Assembly: GCA_023251255.1 (NCBI GenBank)
Contig: JAHEZD010000002.1
Span: 62,001 to 126,000 of the forward strand
Source: Chitinophagaceae bacterium
GTDB taxonomy: Bacteria; Bacteroidota; Bacteroidia; Chitinophagales; Chitinophagaceae
Length of the DNA: 64,000 nt
Direction of reading: 5' to 3'
How positions within the stretch are numbered: position 1 is the stretch's first letter; each line of letters opens with the position of its first letter. Positions 8,579 to 17,320 of the stretch are shown piece after piece. The position numbers and the translations under genes are program-made. The notes under the pieces were generated by a model. It saw only the letters and a program-made list of their open reading frames with translations, ran no database searches and was not told the origin of the DNA.

Positions 8579-10378
8579 TTAGTTAATCATGATCATGGCA
8601 CTTTTCAATGTAAGCTCCATACCGCCCTTCACTGTTGCCGTTTCACTGCCTTGGGCAGCATATTGGCTATCCGCCTGTTCACTAATATTGATACCCTTAA
8701 TATTGATATCACCTCCTGGGGAACTGATGGTAACACCCTGTGTTCCCTTGAAATTTATTTTTTGGTCAGCTTCAATGTTGATGTCCTTTTTGCTTTTGAT
8801 GGTGATGCCAGTATTGGACATGATAATGCTATTCCCATTTTCATCTTCAATTGATATGGTATTTTCCTTGTCACTCAATGCCAATTTCTTGTTGCCAGGC
8901 GTTACCACACTGATTGTTTTTTGTTCGTCATCAAATTCCAATTTGGTTCCTGATTTGGTAGCCATCACTTTTTTTCCATTGATGGCACTTGGTTCAAGTC
9001 CTTGCAGTGGTTTGTTCTTCGGGCTGCTGTACAGGCTGCCCAAAATAATGGGATAGCGGGGGTCCTCGCTCATGAAGCCCAGCACCACTTCATCGCCAAT
9101 TTCGGGCAGGAAGAAGGCACCCGCCCCATTGGTGGAATAAAAATTGGACAGCCTGGCCCAGATGCCCGGTCCGTTTTCATCAAAAAGCGGGAGGCTCACC
9201 AGTACCCGGTACTGCCCATCGGGGTCCTGGCTGTTCTGTTTAACCGTACCGCTGAACAGTCCCCTTGCTCCCGGCAATAAGCCCGAAGCGGACGGTGCCA
9301 TAATGGACGGGTTTTCCGTGTACCAATTGGGCGAAAGCCCCAGTGATACTTGCGTAATCCAATTGCCATTGGACAGTTCGTGCAGCACGCCGGAAATCAA
9401 ATAGTCGCCATTGAACCTGTCGCCCACGCCCGAAATGGTCATGTACCTGGCAGGCTCCACCATGCTGGACCCTTGGAACTTGGCCGTTCCCTGTATTTTG
9501 GCATAGTTGCTTTTCACCAATTGTGCATCGGACCAATTGCTGAGGTCCTCCATCTCCATGGGCGCACTTGTTTGTAATGGGTATTCCCCAGTATGCATTA
9601 CGCTCGATAATTTTTGGGAAGAAATATTTCCCGCACCGCCGGCAAAATGGTTCACTTTCAAACATGAACTGATGGACTGTGTGGGGTAGTCCCATGAAAT
9701 AGCAGTAGCGGTGCCCAGTTGCGAGGCCGAATCCATGGTGGCATTGAATGCAAGCAGGCCGTTACCGTACCCAACGGAAACAACGGATGTCGTATCTGCA
9801 TCGGGTTTTATCACGGCCACTGTGCCGTTCAGCACGTTTACCACCAAACCATTAGCTTCCGCCCTTGCCAATATGAAATCCCAATCGCTTACATAATACT
9901 GTACCTGGTTTGCCCAAATGGTTGTCGTTGGCACTACTTTGGCTTCCAGCCCGTTATAGGCGTTAATGAGCGATGCAATAATGGTACTGTCAGCCTGTTT
10001 GGAAAATGTAAGGCTCTTCCTGCCAACGGTCATCCTGATAGCAGCGTCGTAGCATTCCACTTCCAGTGCCGAACCAACCGTTTCGTCTATGCGTATGGAC
10101 TGCTGCGTAATGATGCCCTTGAACAGCAATTGGTTTTGGTTATCGTAACCCGCTTCAATGCTGATTTCCGCCCCCGGAACAAATGTGCTGGACGAACTGG
10201 CCGGGAACTCCCCCGTGCTTGCATCCCCGTCCAGTACCACAATATTGGCCATGGGTACGCGGCTCAATTTTTTTTCTATGCGTAGCGAAAAAACCCTGAA
10301 TGCATCGGGGATGGCAGTACCGCCAACTTTTACGGTGAATGTGGTAAGGGCGCCACTTGTGCTTACTGATGCTGGCAT
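8579..10378 (-). CDS. VgrG-like spike protein (gpD/gp5 fusion)
   Basis: A 599-residue trimeric spike protein. The N-terminal part (about 1-350) is the phage gpD-like base. An OB-fold domain around SGTVKQNSQDPDGQYRVLVS to FMSEDPRYPIILGSLYSS follows. The C-terminal needle is rich in beta repeats (KSKKDINIEADQKINFKGTQG). It should puncture target envelopes in a type VI or related extracellular contractile system. I start it at the ATG giving MPASVSTSGAL; the frame is open up to 10540, but the added segment is encoded by a dispersed palindromic repeat. No sheath, tube or baseplate genes lie in the window, so this is an orphan spike cluster. Confidence 0.9.
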   Translation of the reverse strand: MPASVSTSGALTTFTVKVGGTAIPDAFRVFSLRIEKKLSRVPMANIVVLDGDASTGEFPASSSSTFVPGAEISIEAGYDNQNQLLFKGIITQQSIRIDETVGSALEVECYDAAIRMTVGRKSLTFSKQADSTIIASLINAYNGLEAKVVPTTTIWANQVQYYVSDWDFILARAEANGLVVNVLNGTVAVIKPDADTTSVVSVGYGNGLLAFNATMDSASQLGTATAISWDYPTQSISSCLKVNHFAGGAGNISSQKLSSVMHTGEYPLQTSAPMEMEDLSNWSDAQLVKSNYAKIQGTAKFQGSSMVEPARYMTISGVGDRFNGDYLISGVLHELSNGNWITQVSLGLSPNWYTENPSIMAPSASGLLPGARGLFSGTVKQNSQDPDGQYRVLVSLPLFDENGPGIWARLSNFYSTNGAGAFFLPEIGDEVVLGFMSEDPRYPIILGSLYSSPKNKPLQGLEPSAINGKKVMATKSGTKLEFDDEQKTISVVTPGNKKLALSDKENTISIEDENGNSIIMSNTGITIKSKKDINIEADQKINFKGTQGVTISSPGGDINIKGINISEQADSQYAAQGSETATVKGGMELTLKSAMIMIN

Positions 10379-10409
10379 TGTTGAGTCTGGTTTTGGTGTA
10401 TGAGCTTGG

Positions 10410-10545
10410 TTGATGACTAATGTTACGCAAATATTTATGGGAATAATGTCAGCCTGAGGTTCTCGAAGGCAATCTGGTTGCCAAACAGGTTTCGACAAGC
10501 TCAATCTGACATTCGTATTTAAAATTTTGCGTAACGTCAATTAAT
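10410..10545. repeat. Dispersed palindromic element (family B), copy 1
   Basis: A REP-like imperfect palindrome of about 135 bases. The outer arms are AATGTTACGCAAA and TTTTGCGTAACGTCAATTAA; the inner arms contain AATGTCAGCCTGAGG and TTTCGACAAGCTCAATCTGA. A second copy lies at 14528-14664 and a partial arm at 38-62. It separates vgrG from fbp and probably contains or displaces their promoters. Confidence 0.85.
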
Positions 10546-10675
10546 AAATGGGTGTTGAAGATAATGTAAAAGCATTTATCGAATGGCCCTTCTTTTTTGA
10601 GGAACCTAGTGGGAGATAAAAAAAATCCGCTCATAAATAACCCATCTTTATCTTTACCCCAAACGAAAATTGCTT

Positions 10676-11686
10676 ATGCTTATTAATAGAAATGTGCTGA
10701 CGCTGGACGAGTTTACCATCCAGGAAATGCGTGCCTTTCCGAGTGCTACTGGTGAACTGAGTTCTTTGTTGCGCGACCTGGGCCTTGCCGCTAAACGCGT
10801 GAACGTGGAAGTGAACAAAGCTGGACTGGTGGACATTCTTGGCGACTTTGGCACCACGAACGTGCAGGGTGAGGAAGTGAAGAAGCTGGACATCTATGCC
10901 AATAACCAATTTATGGGCGTGCTGAAACATGGGATCAGCTGTGCAGGTATTGCCAGTGAGGAACTGGACGATATCGTGATTTTTGATGATGAAGTGAGCA
11001 ACAACAGTAAGTATATCTGCATGTTCGATCCATTGGACGGTAGCGGCAATATTGATGTGGGCATTTCCATCGGTACCATTTTCTGCATTTACAAAAGGGT
11101 GAGCGAACTGGGCAAGCCCTGCACTGCAGCGGACTTCTTGCAGCCGGGCAATAGGCAGGTAGCTGCTGGTTACGTAATTTACGGCAGCAGCACCATGTTT
11201 GTGTATGCTACCAAACGCAGCGTGAACGGTTTTACATTGGACCAGGCAGTGGGGGAGTTCAGTTTGAGCCATCCCGATATCAAATGCCCAACTGACGGTA
11301 AGATCTATTCGGTAAACCACGGCAACTTCTTCCGGTATGAAGAAAACGTGCGGAACTATATCAATACCTGCCAGCGCAAGGATAAGACCAATGGCGGCCC
11401 CTATACGCAGCGCTATATTGGTAGCATGGTGGCCGATGTGCACCGTAACCTGATCAAAGGCGGCATTTTTGCCTATCCCGGTACCATTGACAGACCGAAA
11501 GGCAAGCTACGTTTGCTGTACGAATGCAATCCATTTGCATTTATTACGGAAATAGCTGGCGGCAGGGCCACCGATGGCAAGCAACGCATCCTGGACATAC
11601 AGCCAACGGAACTGCACCAGCGTACCCCATTCTTTGTGGGCAGCAAGAACATGATGGATGAACTGGACACCTTTATTAGAAAATAG
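10676..11686 (+). CDS. fbp: Fructose-1,6-bisphosphatase, class I
   Basis: A 336-residue cytosolic enzyme that hydrolyses fructose 1,6-bisphosphate to fructose 6-phosphate in gluconeogenesis. Signature elements are the metal-site motif FDPLDGSGNIDVG and the substrate-loop region ending with GGRATDGKQRILDI. The length matches the family. ATG at 10676 is preferred over a TTG two codons upstream. Aldolase genes of the same pathway lie 20 kb downstream. Confidence 0.96.
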   Translation: MLINRNVLTLDEFTIQEMRAFPSATGELSSLLRDLGLAAKRVNVEVNKAGLVDILGDFGTTNVQGEEVKKLDIYANNQFMGVLKHGISCAGIASEELDDIVIFDDEVSNNSKYICMFDPLDGSGNIDVGISIGTIFCIYKRVSELGKPCTAADFLQPGNRQVAAGYVIYGSSTMFVYATKRSVNGFTLDQAVGEFSLSHPDIKCPTDGKIYSVNHGNFFRYEENVRNYINTCQRKDKTNGGPYTQRYIGSMVADVHRNLIKGGIFAYPGTIDRPKGKLRLLYECNPFAFITEIAGGRATDGKQRILDIQPTELHQRTPFFVGSKNMMDELDTFIRK

Positions 11687-11728
11687 CTGAATGGTATGAT
11701 TATTGGCTGGGTGCTGCAAAAGGAACGT

Positions 11729-12223
11729 ATGAAGAAGTGGATAAAGAATGCAGCATTGGGAAGCATTATTTTATTGGTGGCCTGCTCTGCTACAAGGAGC
11801 AATGAACCCGTGGCTGCCGTGGCAAGTACAAAAACAATCAGTTCAATTGAAAAGGATGTGGCCGAACTTGTCAATGACTATAGGAAGAAGCGGGGACTGA
11901 AGCCATTGAAACTGGTAGCCTCCATTACCAACGAGGCGGAAGTGCACAGTGCGGACATGTCGAGCAGGAGAACAGGTTTTGGCCACGCAGGTTTTGACGG
12001 GCGGTTCGAGCGTTTGCAGAAGAAGATTCCCAATGTGCACAGCGCGGCGGAAAATGTGGCTTATGGAAACATCACACCGGAGAAAATAGTGGATGGTTGG
12101 CTGCACAGCCCAGGGCACAAGAAGAACATAGAGGGAAATTATAACCTTACCGGTGTGGGCATTACAAAAGACAAGAAAGGCGTGCTGTTCTATACGCAGA
12201 TTTTTTTATACCAGAAGCCCTAA
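11729..12223 (+). CDS. CAP/SCP-domain lipoprotein
   Basis: A 164-residue exported protein. The start at 11729 gives an N-terminus MKKWIKNAALGSIILLVACS with a lipobox-like LVAC, so it is probably a lipoprotein; AGGAACGT precedes the ATG. The mature part is a CAP (SCP/PR-1) domain with HSADMSSR, GFGHAGFDGRF, AENVAYG and WLHSPGHKKNIEG, the conserved cavity residues. Bacterial CAP proteins are extracytoplasmic and usually of unknown function. It begins the run of small exported proteins that follows fbp. Confidence 0.88.
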   Translation: MKKWIKNAALGSIILLVACSATRSNEPVAAVASTKTISSIEKDVAELVNDYRKKRGLKPLKLVASITNEAEVHSADMSSRRTGFGHAGFDGRFERLQKKIPNVHSAAENVAYGNITPEKIVDGWLHSPGHKKNIEGNYNLTGVGITKDKKGVLFYTQIFLYQKP

Positions 12224-12232
12224 AGCTTTTTC

Positions 12233-12745
12233 ATGAAATATTTTTTTATTGGTTGTTGCTTCTTGCTGTTGTGCAGCAAAAACCTTTTTGCCCAGGATAA
12301 GATTAAGCAGCAGTTGTTTTATTACAGTCCCAAAGGATTGACCTTCATTCCCCCCTTTTCAAAGCCCGGACTGGTTTACAATGGTAAGCTGTACATGGGC
12401 AGGAAACAATTGGGCCCGCTCTTCAGCACATTGAAAGACGAAAAGCTGGACTTCTTTTTCAGGAAGTACAAGGCCAATAAGACACCTGCGGATGTATTGG
12501 GCATCGTTGGCGGTTTTGCACTGCCCATTGCCAATATTTTCATATCCACCAATTCAGGAAAAATAAACTGGCCATTACTGGGAGCGGGAATACTCATGGG
12601 CGGCACGGCCAACTATTTGAACTTCCAGGCGCAGAAAAACCTGCTGTATGCTTCCATTTATTATGACCAGAAAATGGGCATCCAGCACACAACTTATCAA
12701 CCCCAACAACAAAGTATCGGTTTTGCAATACCTTTAGGAAAATAA
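12233..12745 (+). CDS. Exported protein of unknown function
   Basis: A 170-residue protein with a clear signal peptide (MKYFFIGCCFLLLCSKNLFAQ, cleavage after FAQ). There is a central glycine-rich hydrophobic stretch (LGIVGGFALPIANIFIST to LLGAGILMGGTANYL), which suggests one or two membrane-associated segments. I do not recognise the family. It lies 9 bases after the CAP lipoprotein gene and 7 before the next, so it is likely cotranscribed. Confidence 0.75.
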   Translation: MKYFFIGCCFLLLCSKNLFAQDKIKQQLFYYSPKGLTFIPPFSKPGLVYNGKLYMGRKQLGPLFSTLKDEKLDFFFRKYKANKTPADVLGIVGGFALPIANIFISTNSGKINWPLLGAGILMGGTANYLNFQAQKNLLYASIYYDQKMGIQHTTYQPQQQSIGFAIPLGK

Positions 12746-12752
12746 GTAGGTC

Positions 12753-13202
12753 ATGAAAAAAATATTGACGGGCATGGTGCTGCTTTTGGTGATGGCTTCC
12801 TGCCACCGTGTTAAGGACGGAGCAAAGGAGGTCATTGTGAAGACAGGCGAAACAGTAGGCAAGGCCGGGACAGAACTCAGTAACAGCATTGGTGAAGGGG
12901 TAAAGAAGGCACTTGAATGTGAAGTGGTACTGAGCGATGAGCTGCAGAAAAAAGGGTTGCATACCGGGAAGCTTGATTTCACTTCGCAGAAGGAAGCCAC
13001 TGATAATGGGCTGATGCTGTACATGATTTTTGACAATGACTTCAATGGCACGGTCAAAGTAAAAGTATTTGATGAAAAAGGGCTGGAATATGGCCGCACT
13101 TCCGCTGCAGTAAAAGGCAAAAAAGGGGAGGCTGGCTATATTGATTTCATATTTGACAAAAGGGTGAACCTTGAAGGCAAAAGCAAATTTGTAATGGAAT
13201 AG
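12753..13202 (+). CDS. Small lipoprotein of unknown function
   Basis: A 149-residue protein with a lipoprotein signal (MKKILTGMVLLLVMASC). It is followed by a Lys/Glu-rich amphipathic segment (KDGAKEVIVKTGETVGKAG) and a compact C-terminal domain. No known family recognised. It ends 3 bases before the ABC ATPase start and shares that operon. Confidence 0.75.
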   Translation: MKKILTGMVLLLVMASCHRVKDGAKEVIVKTGETVGKAGTELSNSIGEGVKKALECEVVLSDELQKKGLHTGKLDFTSQKEATDNGLMLYMIFDNDFNGTVKVKVFDEKGLEYGRTSAAVKGKKGEAGYIDFIFDKRVNLEGKSKFVME

Positions 13203-13205
13203 TTT

Positions 13206-13967
13206 ATGGGCAAAACAATTATCCAGGTAAAGAACCTGCACAAGAAATATGGTGATTTCGAAGCGGTAAAAGGCATCAGCTTCGACGTGATGGAGGGGGA
13301 AATTTTTGGGCTGCTGGGACCCAACGGTGCAGGCAAGTCCACCACATTGGAAATCATAGAGACCCTGCGTACCAAAACAAGCGGGGAAGTAATGGTTGAT
13401 GGGCTGAACCTGGACAAGCAGCCCAATGAAATAAAGAAAATTATTGGTGTGCAGTTGCAAACAAGTGGCTACTACCCCGGGTTGAACCTAGTGGAACTCA
13501 TTAACCTTTTTTCCGGCCTGTACAATGAGTCCGTTGACCCGTTGGCACTGCTGGACAAAGTAAACCTGCGCGACAAGGCGAAGGCAAAGTTCAAGGAGCT
13601 CAGTGGTGGGCAGAAACAGCGCTTTTCCATTGCTACCACACTGATCAACAAACCAAGGATTATTTTTTTGGATGAACCAACCACTGGGTTGGACCCACAG
13701 GCAAGGCGCAATCTTTGGGACCTTGTGCAAACCATTAGGAACGAGGGCACAACCGTTATCATTACCACGCATTACATGGATGAGGCAGAAGTGCTGTGCG
13801 ATAGGGTGGCCATTATAGACAGTGGTAGGATCATTGCCATTGCCACCCCTGACCAATTGATTGATGACCTGGTGGAAACAGGTTTTGAGAAGCCCAAGGA
13901 AGTGAAGAAGGCCAATTTGGAAGATGTATTTATCCATTTGACCGGCCGTTCGATCAGGGAGGATTAA
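13206..13967 (+). CDS. ABC transporter ATP-binding protein (ABC-2 type)
   Basis: A 253-residue ATPase with Walker A GPNGAGKST, signature LSGGQ, Walker B IIFLDEPT and the H-loop ITTHYMDEAE. It resembles ATPases of ABC-2 exporters (drug, polysaccharide or gliding-type). No permease gene follows; the next gene is a DinB-like protein. It therefore either works with a permease encoded elsewhere or is an orphan. It is preceded by two small exported proteins in the same operon. Confidence 0.92.
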   Translation: MGKTIIQVKNLHKKYGDFEAVKGISFDVMEGEIFGLLGPNGAGKSTTLEIIETLRTKTSGEVMVDGLNLDKQPNEIKKIIGVQLQTSGYYPGLNLVELINLFSGLYNESVDPLALLDKVNLRDKAKAKFKELSGGQKQRFSIATTLINKPRIIFLDEPTTGLDPQARRNLWDLVQTIRNEGTTVIITTHYMDEAEVLCDRVAIIDSGRIIAIATPDQLIDDLVETGFEKPKEVKKANLEDVFIHLTGRSIRED

Positions 13968-13990
13968 TTTTTCACAATCAACCTTACGTT

Positions 13991-14515
13991 ATGGACCAAC
14001 GTTATCCCATTGGCAAGTACGAGCCACAGCCCTTCAGTCAGGACCAGAAAAAGAAATGGCTGCAGGACATCAAGTTCCTTCCACAGGATGTGGAGTTTGC
14101 CATCCAGAACCTTGACTTTGAACAATTGGAAACGCCCTACCGGAATGGCGGCTGGAAAGTGCAGCAACTGGTACACCATATTGCAGACAGCCACATGAAT
14201 GCTTATATCCGTTTCAAGTTGGGGCTTACGGAAAACAATCCCACCATCAAACCCTATGAAGAAAAGAAATGGGCCCTGCTGACAGATGTGGAAACAGTAC
14301 CCATTAATGTGTCCATCACCTTGCTGCATGCACTGCACCAACGGTGGTATGCAGCCATTAAGGACCTGACCGATAAACAATGGAAGCGTACCGTGGTGCA
14401 TCCCGAACATGGTACGCAGATGAGCTTGTGGCATTTGCTCGGCCTGTATGCTTGGCATGGCAGGCATCATGTAAAGCATATTACGGACCTACGGGAAAGA
14501 ATGGGCTGGAAGTAG
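13991..14515 (+). CDS. DinB-superfamily (YfiT/BstA-like) putative metal-dependent thiol transferase
   Basis: A 174-residue four-helix-bundle protein. The metal-binding histidines are visible in VHHIADSHMN and WHGRHHVKHI. The N-terminal PIGKYEPQPF and these motifs match the YfiT family, related to bacillithiol S-transferases. Cytosolic. It follows the ABC ATPase by 23 bases. The substrate cannot be inferred from sequence. Confidence 0.85.
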   Translation: MDQRYPIGKYEPQPFSQDQKKKWLQDIKFLPQDVEFAIQNLDFEQLETPYRNGGWKVQQLVHHIADSHMNAYIRFKLGLTENNPTIKPYEEKKWALLTDVETVPINVSITLLHALHQRWYAAIKDLTDKQWKRTVVHPEHGTQMSLWHLLGLYAWHGRHHVKHITDLRERMGWK

Positions 14516-14527
14516 CAATTTGATTGG

Positions 14528-14664
14528 TTAATTACTGATGTTACGCAAAGCTTGTGGAAAATAATGTCAGCCTGAGGCCCTCGAAGGCGCTTTCAGTTTC
14601 CAAACAGGTTTCGACAAGCTCAACCTGACATCAGTATGTGACATTTTGCGTAACATCAATTAAT
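14528..14664. repeat. Dispersed palindromic element (family B), copy 2
   Basis: Second copy of the element at 10410-10545, with better preserved arms. Outer arms are GATGTTACGCAAA and TTTGCGTAACATCAATTAAT; the inner right arm is TTTCGACAAGCTCAACCTGA. It fills the gap between the DinB-like and NUDIX genes, ending just before the NUDIX start. Confidence 0.88.
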
Positions 14665-14670
14665 TGATGA

Positions 14671-15234
14671 ATGAATATGAGAAATTTGAACTGGACCGTT
14701 TTATCATCGGAATATATTTTCAGGGACCGTTGGTTCATAGCCCGTGCAGACCAGTGTGCCATGCCCAATGGCAAAATGGTGGGCCCTTATTATGTGCTGG
14801 AATTTCCCGGTTGGTGCAATGTGGTGGTGGTAACCGAGGATGAGCAACTGGTGATGGTAAGGCAGTACAGGCATGCCATTCAGGAAACGATCATTGAACT
14901 GCCGGGCGGTGTGGTTGACGCTGGCGAAACACCTGAACAATCGGCCATCCGTGAAACAGCGGAGGAAACCGGCTATGTGGTGGAAGAAGTGGAACTGTTG
15001 TACAGTGCCGCCCCCAATCCTGCCACCAATAACAATTATGCATGGTTCTTCCTGGCAAGGAATGCCAAACTACTGGGCATACAGAAATTTGACGAAGCAG
15101 AAGATATGGATGTACTGCTCTATACAAAAGAAGAAGCCAGGCAGTTATTGGCCGAAGGCAAGATACAGCATGGTATGCAAGTGGGCGCCCTGTATGCAGC
15201 CATGGTAAAATTGGGCTGGCTGAACTGGCAGTAA
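14671..15234 (+). CDS. NUDIX hydrolase, ADP-ribose pyrophosphatase type
   Basis: A 187-residue cytosolic hydrolase. The NUDIX box is complete (GGVVDAGETP then RETAEETGYV, fitting Gx5Ex7REUxEExGU). The flanking RQYRHAIQETIIELPGG is typical of ADP-ribose or nucleoside-diphosphate-sugar pyrophosphatases. The exact substrate is not fixed by the motif. ATG at 14671 or 14677 are both possible starts. The gene begins 6 bases after a palindromic repeat, so its promoter may lie inside that repeat. Confidence 0.9.
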   Translation: MNMRNLNWTVLSSEYIFRDRWFIARADQCAMPNGKMVGPYYVLEFPGWCNVVVVTEDEQLVMVRQYRHAIQETIIELPGGVVDAGETPEQSAIRETAEETGYVVEEVELLYSAAPNPATNNNYAWFFLARNAKLLGIQKFDEAEDMDVLLYTKEEARQLLAEGKIQHGMQVGALYAAMVKLGWLNWQ

Positions 15235-15746
15235 ACGCCTTCGAACAGGCTGCCAAGGCAGATATTGCAAGCACCGCTAACCATTCGCAAACAAATGCTT
15301 TTTATTTTATCACCAAGACCCCAAGAAACTGGCTAAAGACAATTCAGGAATTTGCTATGCAAATTGGGTTGCCTCTCTTTAGCCACTAATTGCACTAATC
15401 CACACGAATCTTTTCACGAATGGATGCCGCAAGCGGCCATAATGAACAATCCTTGATTATTCGTGAAACCATTCGTGCCCATTTGTGTGATTCGTGGCCT
15501 AAAAACAGATGCAGAAGGTATCATACAAAAATCGATGAGTTGCATCTAGACAGTCGCTAGGGCAAAGGAAAAAAACGAAGTTTTTTTAATCTTAGTGACT
15601 TCGTGCCTTGGTGGTAAACCTGCCTCTTTAATATGCTTGTTTGCGAAGCAAACATTCTTACCCAAGCTAGCAACCAAACTGTTCCTGCACACTACTAATT
15701 TTTCTATCCATTCCAGAATATTACATTTACTGCCTAAAACTTTTTT
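15235..15746. other. Intergenic region with a dispersed ATTCGTG-rich element
   Basis: No gene recognised. Most of it is a dispersed repeat (15378-15536). The last 60 bases before 15747 are AT-rich and should hold the promoter of the kynurenine-pathway genes. Confidence 0.6.
15378..15536. repeat. Dispersed ATTCGTG-containing element (family C), copy 1
   Basis: An imperfect inverted repeat with left arm TTAGCCACTAAT and CACGAATC, and right arm TATTCGTGAAACCATTCGTG and GATTCGTGGCCTAAA. It is followed by a tail GCAGAAGGTATCATACAAAA. A diverged copy with the same right side and tail lies at about 35690-35816. Confidence 0.75.
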
Positions 15747-16268
15747 ATGGCAGTAATAGCTCCCTTCAACCTCAAGCAGTGGATTGATGACAACCGCGAC
15801 CTGCTGAAACCTCCCGTAGGCAATAAATGCGTATATGTGGATGCCCAGAATTTTATCGTAATGATTGTGGGCGGACCTAATGCAAGGAAGGATTACCACT
15901 TCAATGAAACGGAAGAGCTCTACTTCCAAATTGAAGGCGATATTGTGGTGAAGATCATAGACGATGGCGAGTTCAAGGACATCCATATCAAGGAAGGCGA
16001 TATGTTCTTACTGCCGCCGCGTACACCGCATTCGCCCCAACGTGGCCCCAACACCGTTGGCCTGGTCATAGAAAAGAAGCGTGAAACGGAAGACGATGGT
16101 TTCCTCTGGTTCTGCGAGAACTGCGGCAACAAACTCTACGAAGAAACCCTGCATGTGGATGATATTGTAAAACAATTGCCTCCCGTAATGAACCGGTTCT
16201 GGGAAGACACCATGAAAAGGACCTGTGATAAATGCGGCACGGTGATGCAGCCTCCTATTAAGAAGTAG
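15747..16268 (+). CDS. 3-hydroxyanthranilate 3,4-dioxygenase
   Basis: A 173-residue cupin enzyme (HAAO/NbaC family) that opens 3-hydroxyanthranilate to 2-amino-3-carboxymuconate semialdehyde in tryptophan/kynurenine breakdown or quinolinate synthesis. It has the substrate-binding GGPNARKDYHFNETEE (iron His and Glu), PPRTPHSPQR, and a C-terminal rubredoxin-like metal site made of CENCG and CDKCG. The length matches the bacterial enzyme. The next gene encodes the following enzyme of the same pathway. Confidence 0.95.
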   Translation: MAVIAPFNLKQWIDDNRDLLKPPVGNKCVYVDAQNFIVMIVGGPNARKDYHFNETEELYFQIEGDIVVKIIDDGEFKDIHIKEGDMFLLPPRTPHSPQRGPNTVGLVIEKKRETEDDGFLWFCENCGNKLYEETLHVDDIVKQLPPVMNRFWEDTMKRTCDKCGTVMQPPIKK

Positions 16269-16273
16269 TTGGA

Positions 16274-16314
16274 TGTTGGAAGTTGGATGTTTGTTCAACC
16301 TCCAACTTCCAACA
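16274..16314. terminator. Perfect 14-bp inverted repeat between the kynurenine genes
   Basis: TGTTGGAAGTTGGA (16274-16287) pairs exactly with 16301-16314. There is no T-run after it, so it is not a classical terminator. It may be an attenuating or mRNA-stabilising hairpin, or a captured intergenic repeat. Confidence 0.55.
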
Positions 16315-16327
16315 TTAAACATCCAAC

Positions 16328-17320
16328 ATGAAGATAGACATCCACACCCACATCATGCCTCCCACCATGCCCAACTGGATACAGAAGTTTGGCTATGGTG
16401 AATTCATACACCTTGAACATAGGAATTGCCAGGCCTGCATGATGAAGGGCGACAAACTTTTTAGGGTGGTGGAGGAAAATTGCTTTGAAGTGGACCTGCG
16501 CCTGAAGGAAATGGATGCTACCGAAGTAACCATGCAGGTGCTTTCAACAATCCCGGTGCTGTTCAATTACTGGGCAAGGCCAGCAGATGGACTGGAAACT
16601 TCCCGTTTCTTCAACGACCATATTGCTGATAGCGTGACCAAGCATCCCGAACGTTTTATCGGCATTGGTACCGTACCCCTGCAAAACATTGATCTGGCCA
16701 TTAAGGAAATGGAACGCTGCGTTAACGAACTTAAAATGCCGGGGCTTGAAATTGGTTCCAATATCAACGGCAAAAATTTGAATGACCCCTATTTCTTCCC
16801 TTTTTATGAAGCGGCTGAAAAATTGGGCTGTGCCTTGTTTGTGCATCCTTGGGAAATGATGGGAGAGGACCAGATGCAGAAATATTGGCTGCCTTGGTTG
16901 GTGGGCATGCCTGCGGAAACATCCAGGGCCATCTGCTCCATGATTTTTGGTGGCGTGTTCGAAAAATTTCCTAGGCTGCGTGTGGCTTTTGCACACGGTG
17001 GTGGCAGTTTCCCCTTTACGATTGGGCGTATTGAACATGGCTTCCATGTGCGCCCCGATCTGGTGGCGGTTGACAACCCCATCAACCCAAGGAATTACTT
17101 GGACAAATTCTGGCTGGACAGTTTGGTGCATGATGAAACGGCCCTGCATTACCTGCTCAATTTAATGGGCAGCGATAAAATTTGCATGGGCAGCGATTAT
17201 CCTTTCCCCTTGGGCGAGCACCATCCGGGTAAGCTGATTGGAGGAATGGATGTGCCTACTGCCACGAAGGATAAACTACTGTTCGGGAATGCAAGGGAGT
17301 GGTTGGGGATGGGTGAATGA
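16328..17320 (+). CDS. 2-amino-3-carboxymuconate-6-semialdehyde decarboxylase (ACMSD)
   Basis: A 330-residue amidohydrolase-fold decarboxylase. The metal ligands are visible: DIHTH at residues 4-8, VHPWE in mid-protein, AFAHGGGSFPF and the late MGSDYPFPLGE. The overall sequence fits ACMSD, which converts the dioxygenase product to 2-aminomuconate semialdehyde and diverts it from quinolinate. It lies 59 bases after the dioxygenase gene in the same direction and is probably cotranscribed. Confidence 0.93.
   Translation: MKIDIHTHIMPPTMPNWIQKFGYGEFIHLEHRNCQACMMKGDKLFRVVEENCFEVDLRLKEMDATEVTMQVLSTIPVLFNYWARPADGLETSRFFNDHIADSVTKHPERFIGIGTVPLQNIDLAIKEMERCVNELKMPGLEIGSNINGKNLNDPYFFPFYEAAEKLGCALFVHPWEMMGEDQMQKYWLPWLVGMPAETSRAICSMIFGGVFEKFPRLRVAFAHGGGSFPFTIGRIEHGFHVRPDLVAVDNPINPRNYLDKFWLDSLVHDETALHYLLNLMGSDKICMGSDYPFPLGEHHPGKLIGGMDVPTATKDKLLFGNAREWLGMGE

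Noticed and set aside
10379-10540. Upstream extension of the vgrG frame
   Set aside because: It is encoded by a dispersed palindromic element, and the protein there has no VgrG similarity.
10631-11443. Long minus-strand frame opposite fbp
   Set aside because: It is antisense to a clearly functional gene and has no recognisable domain.
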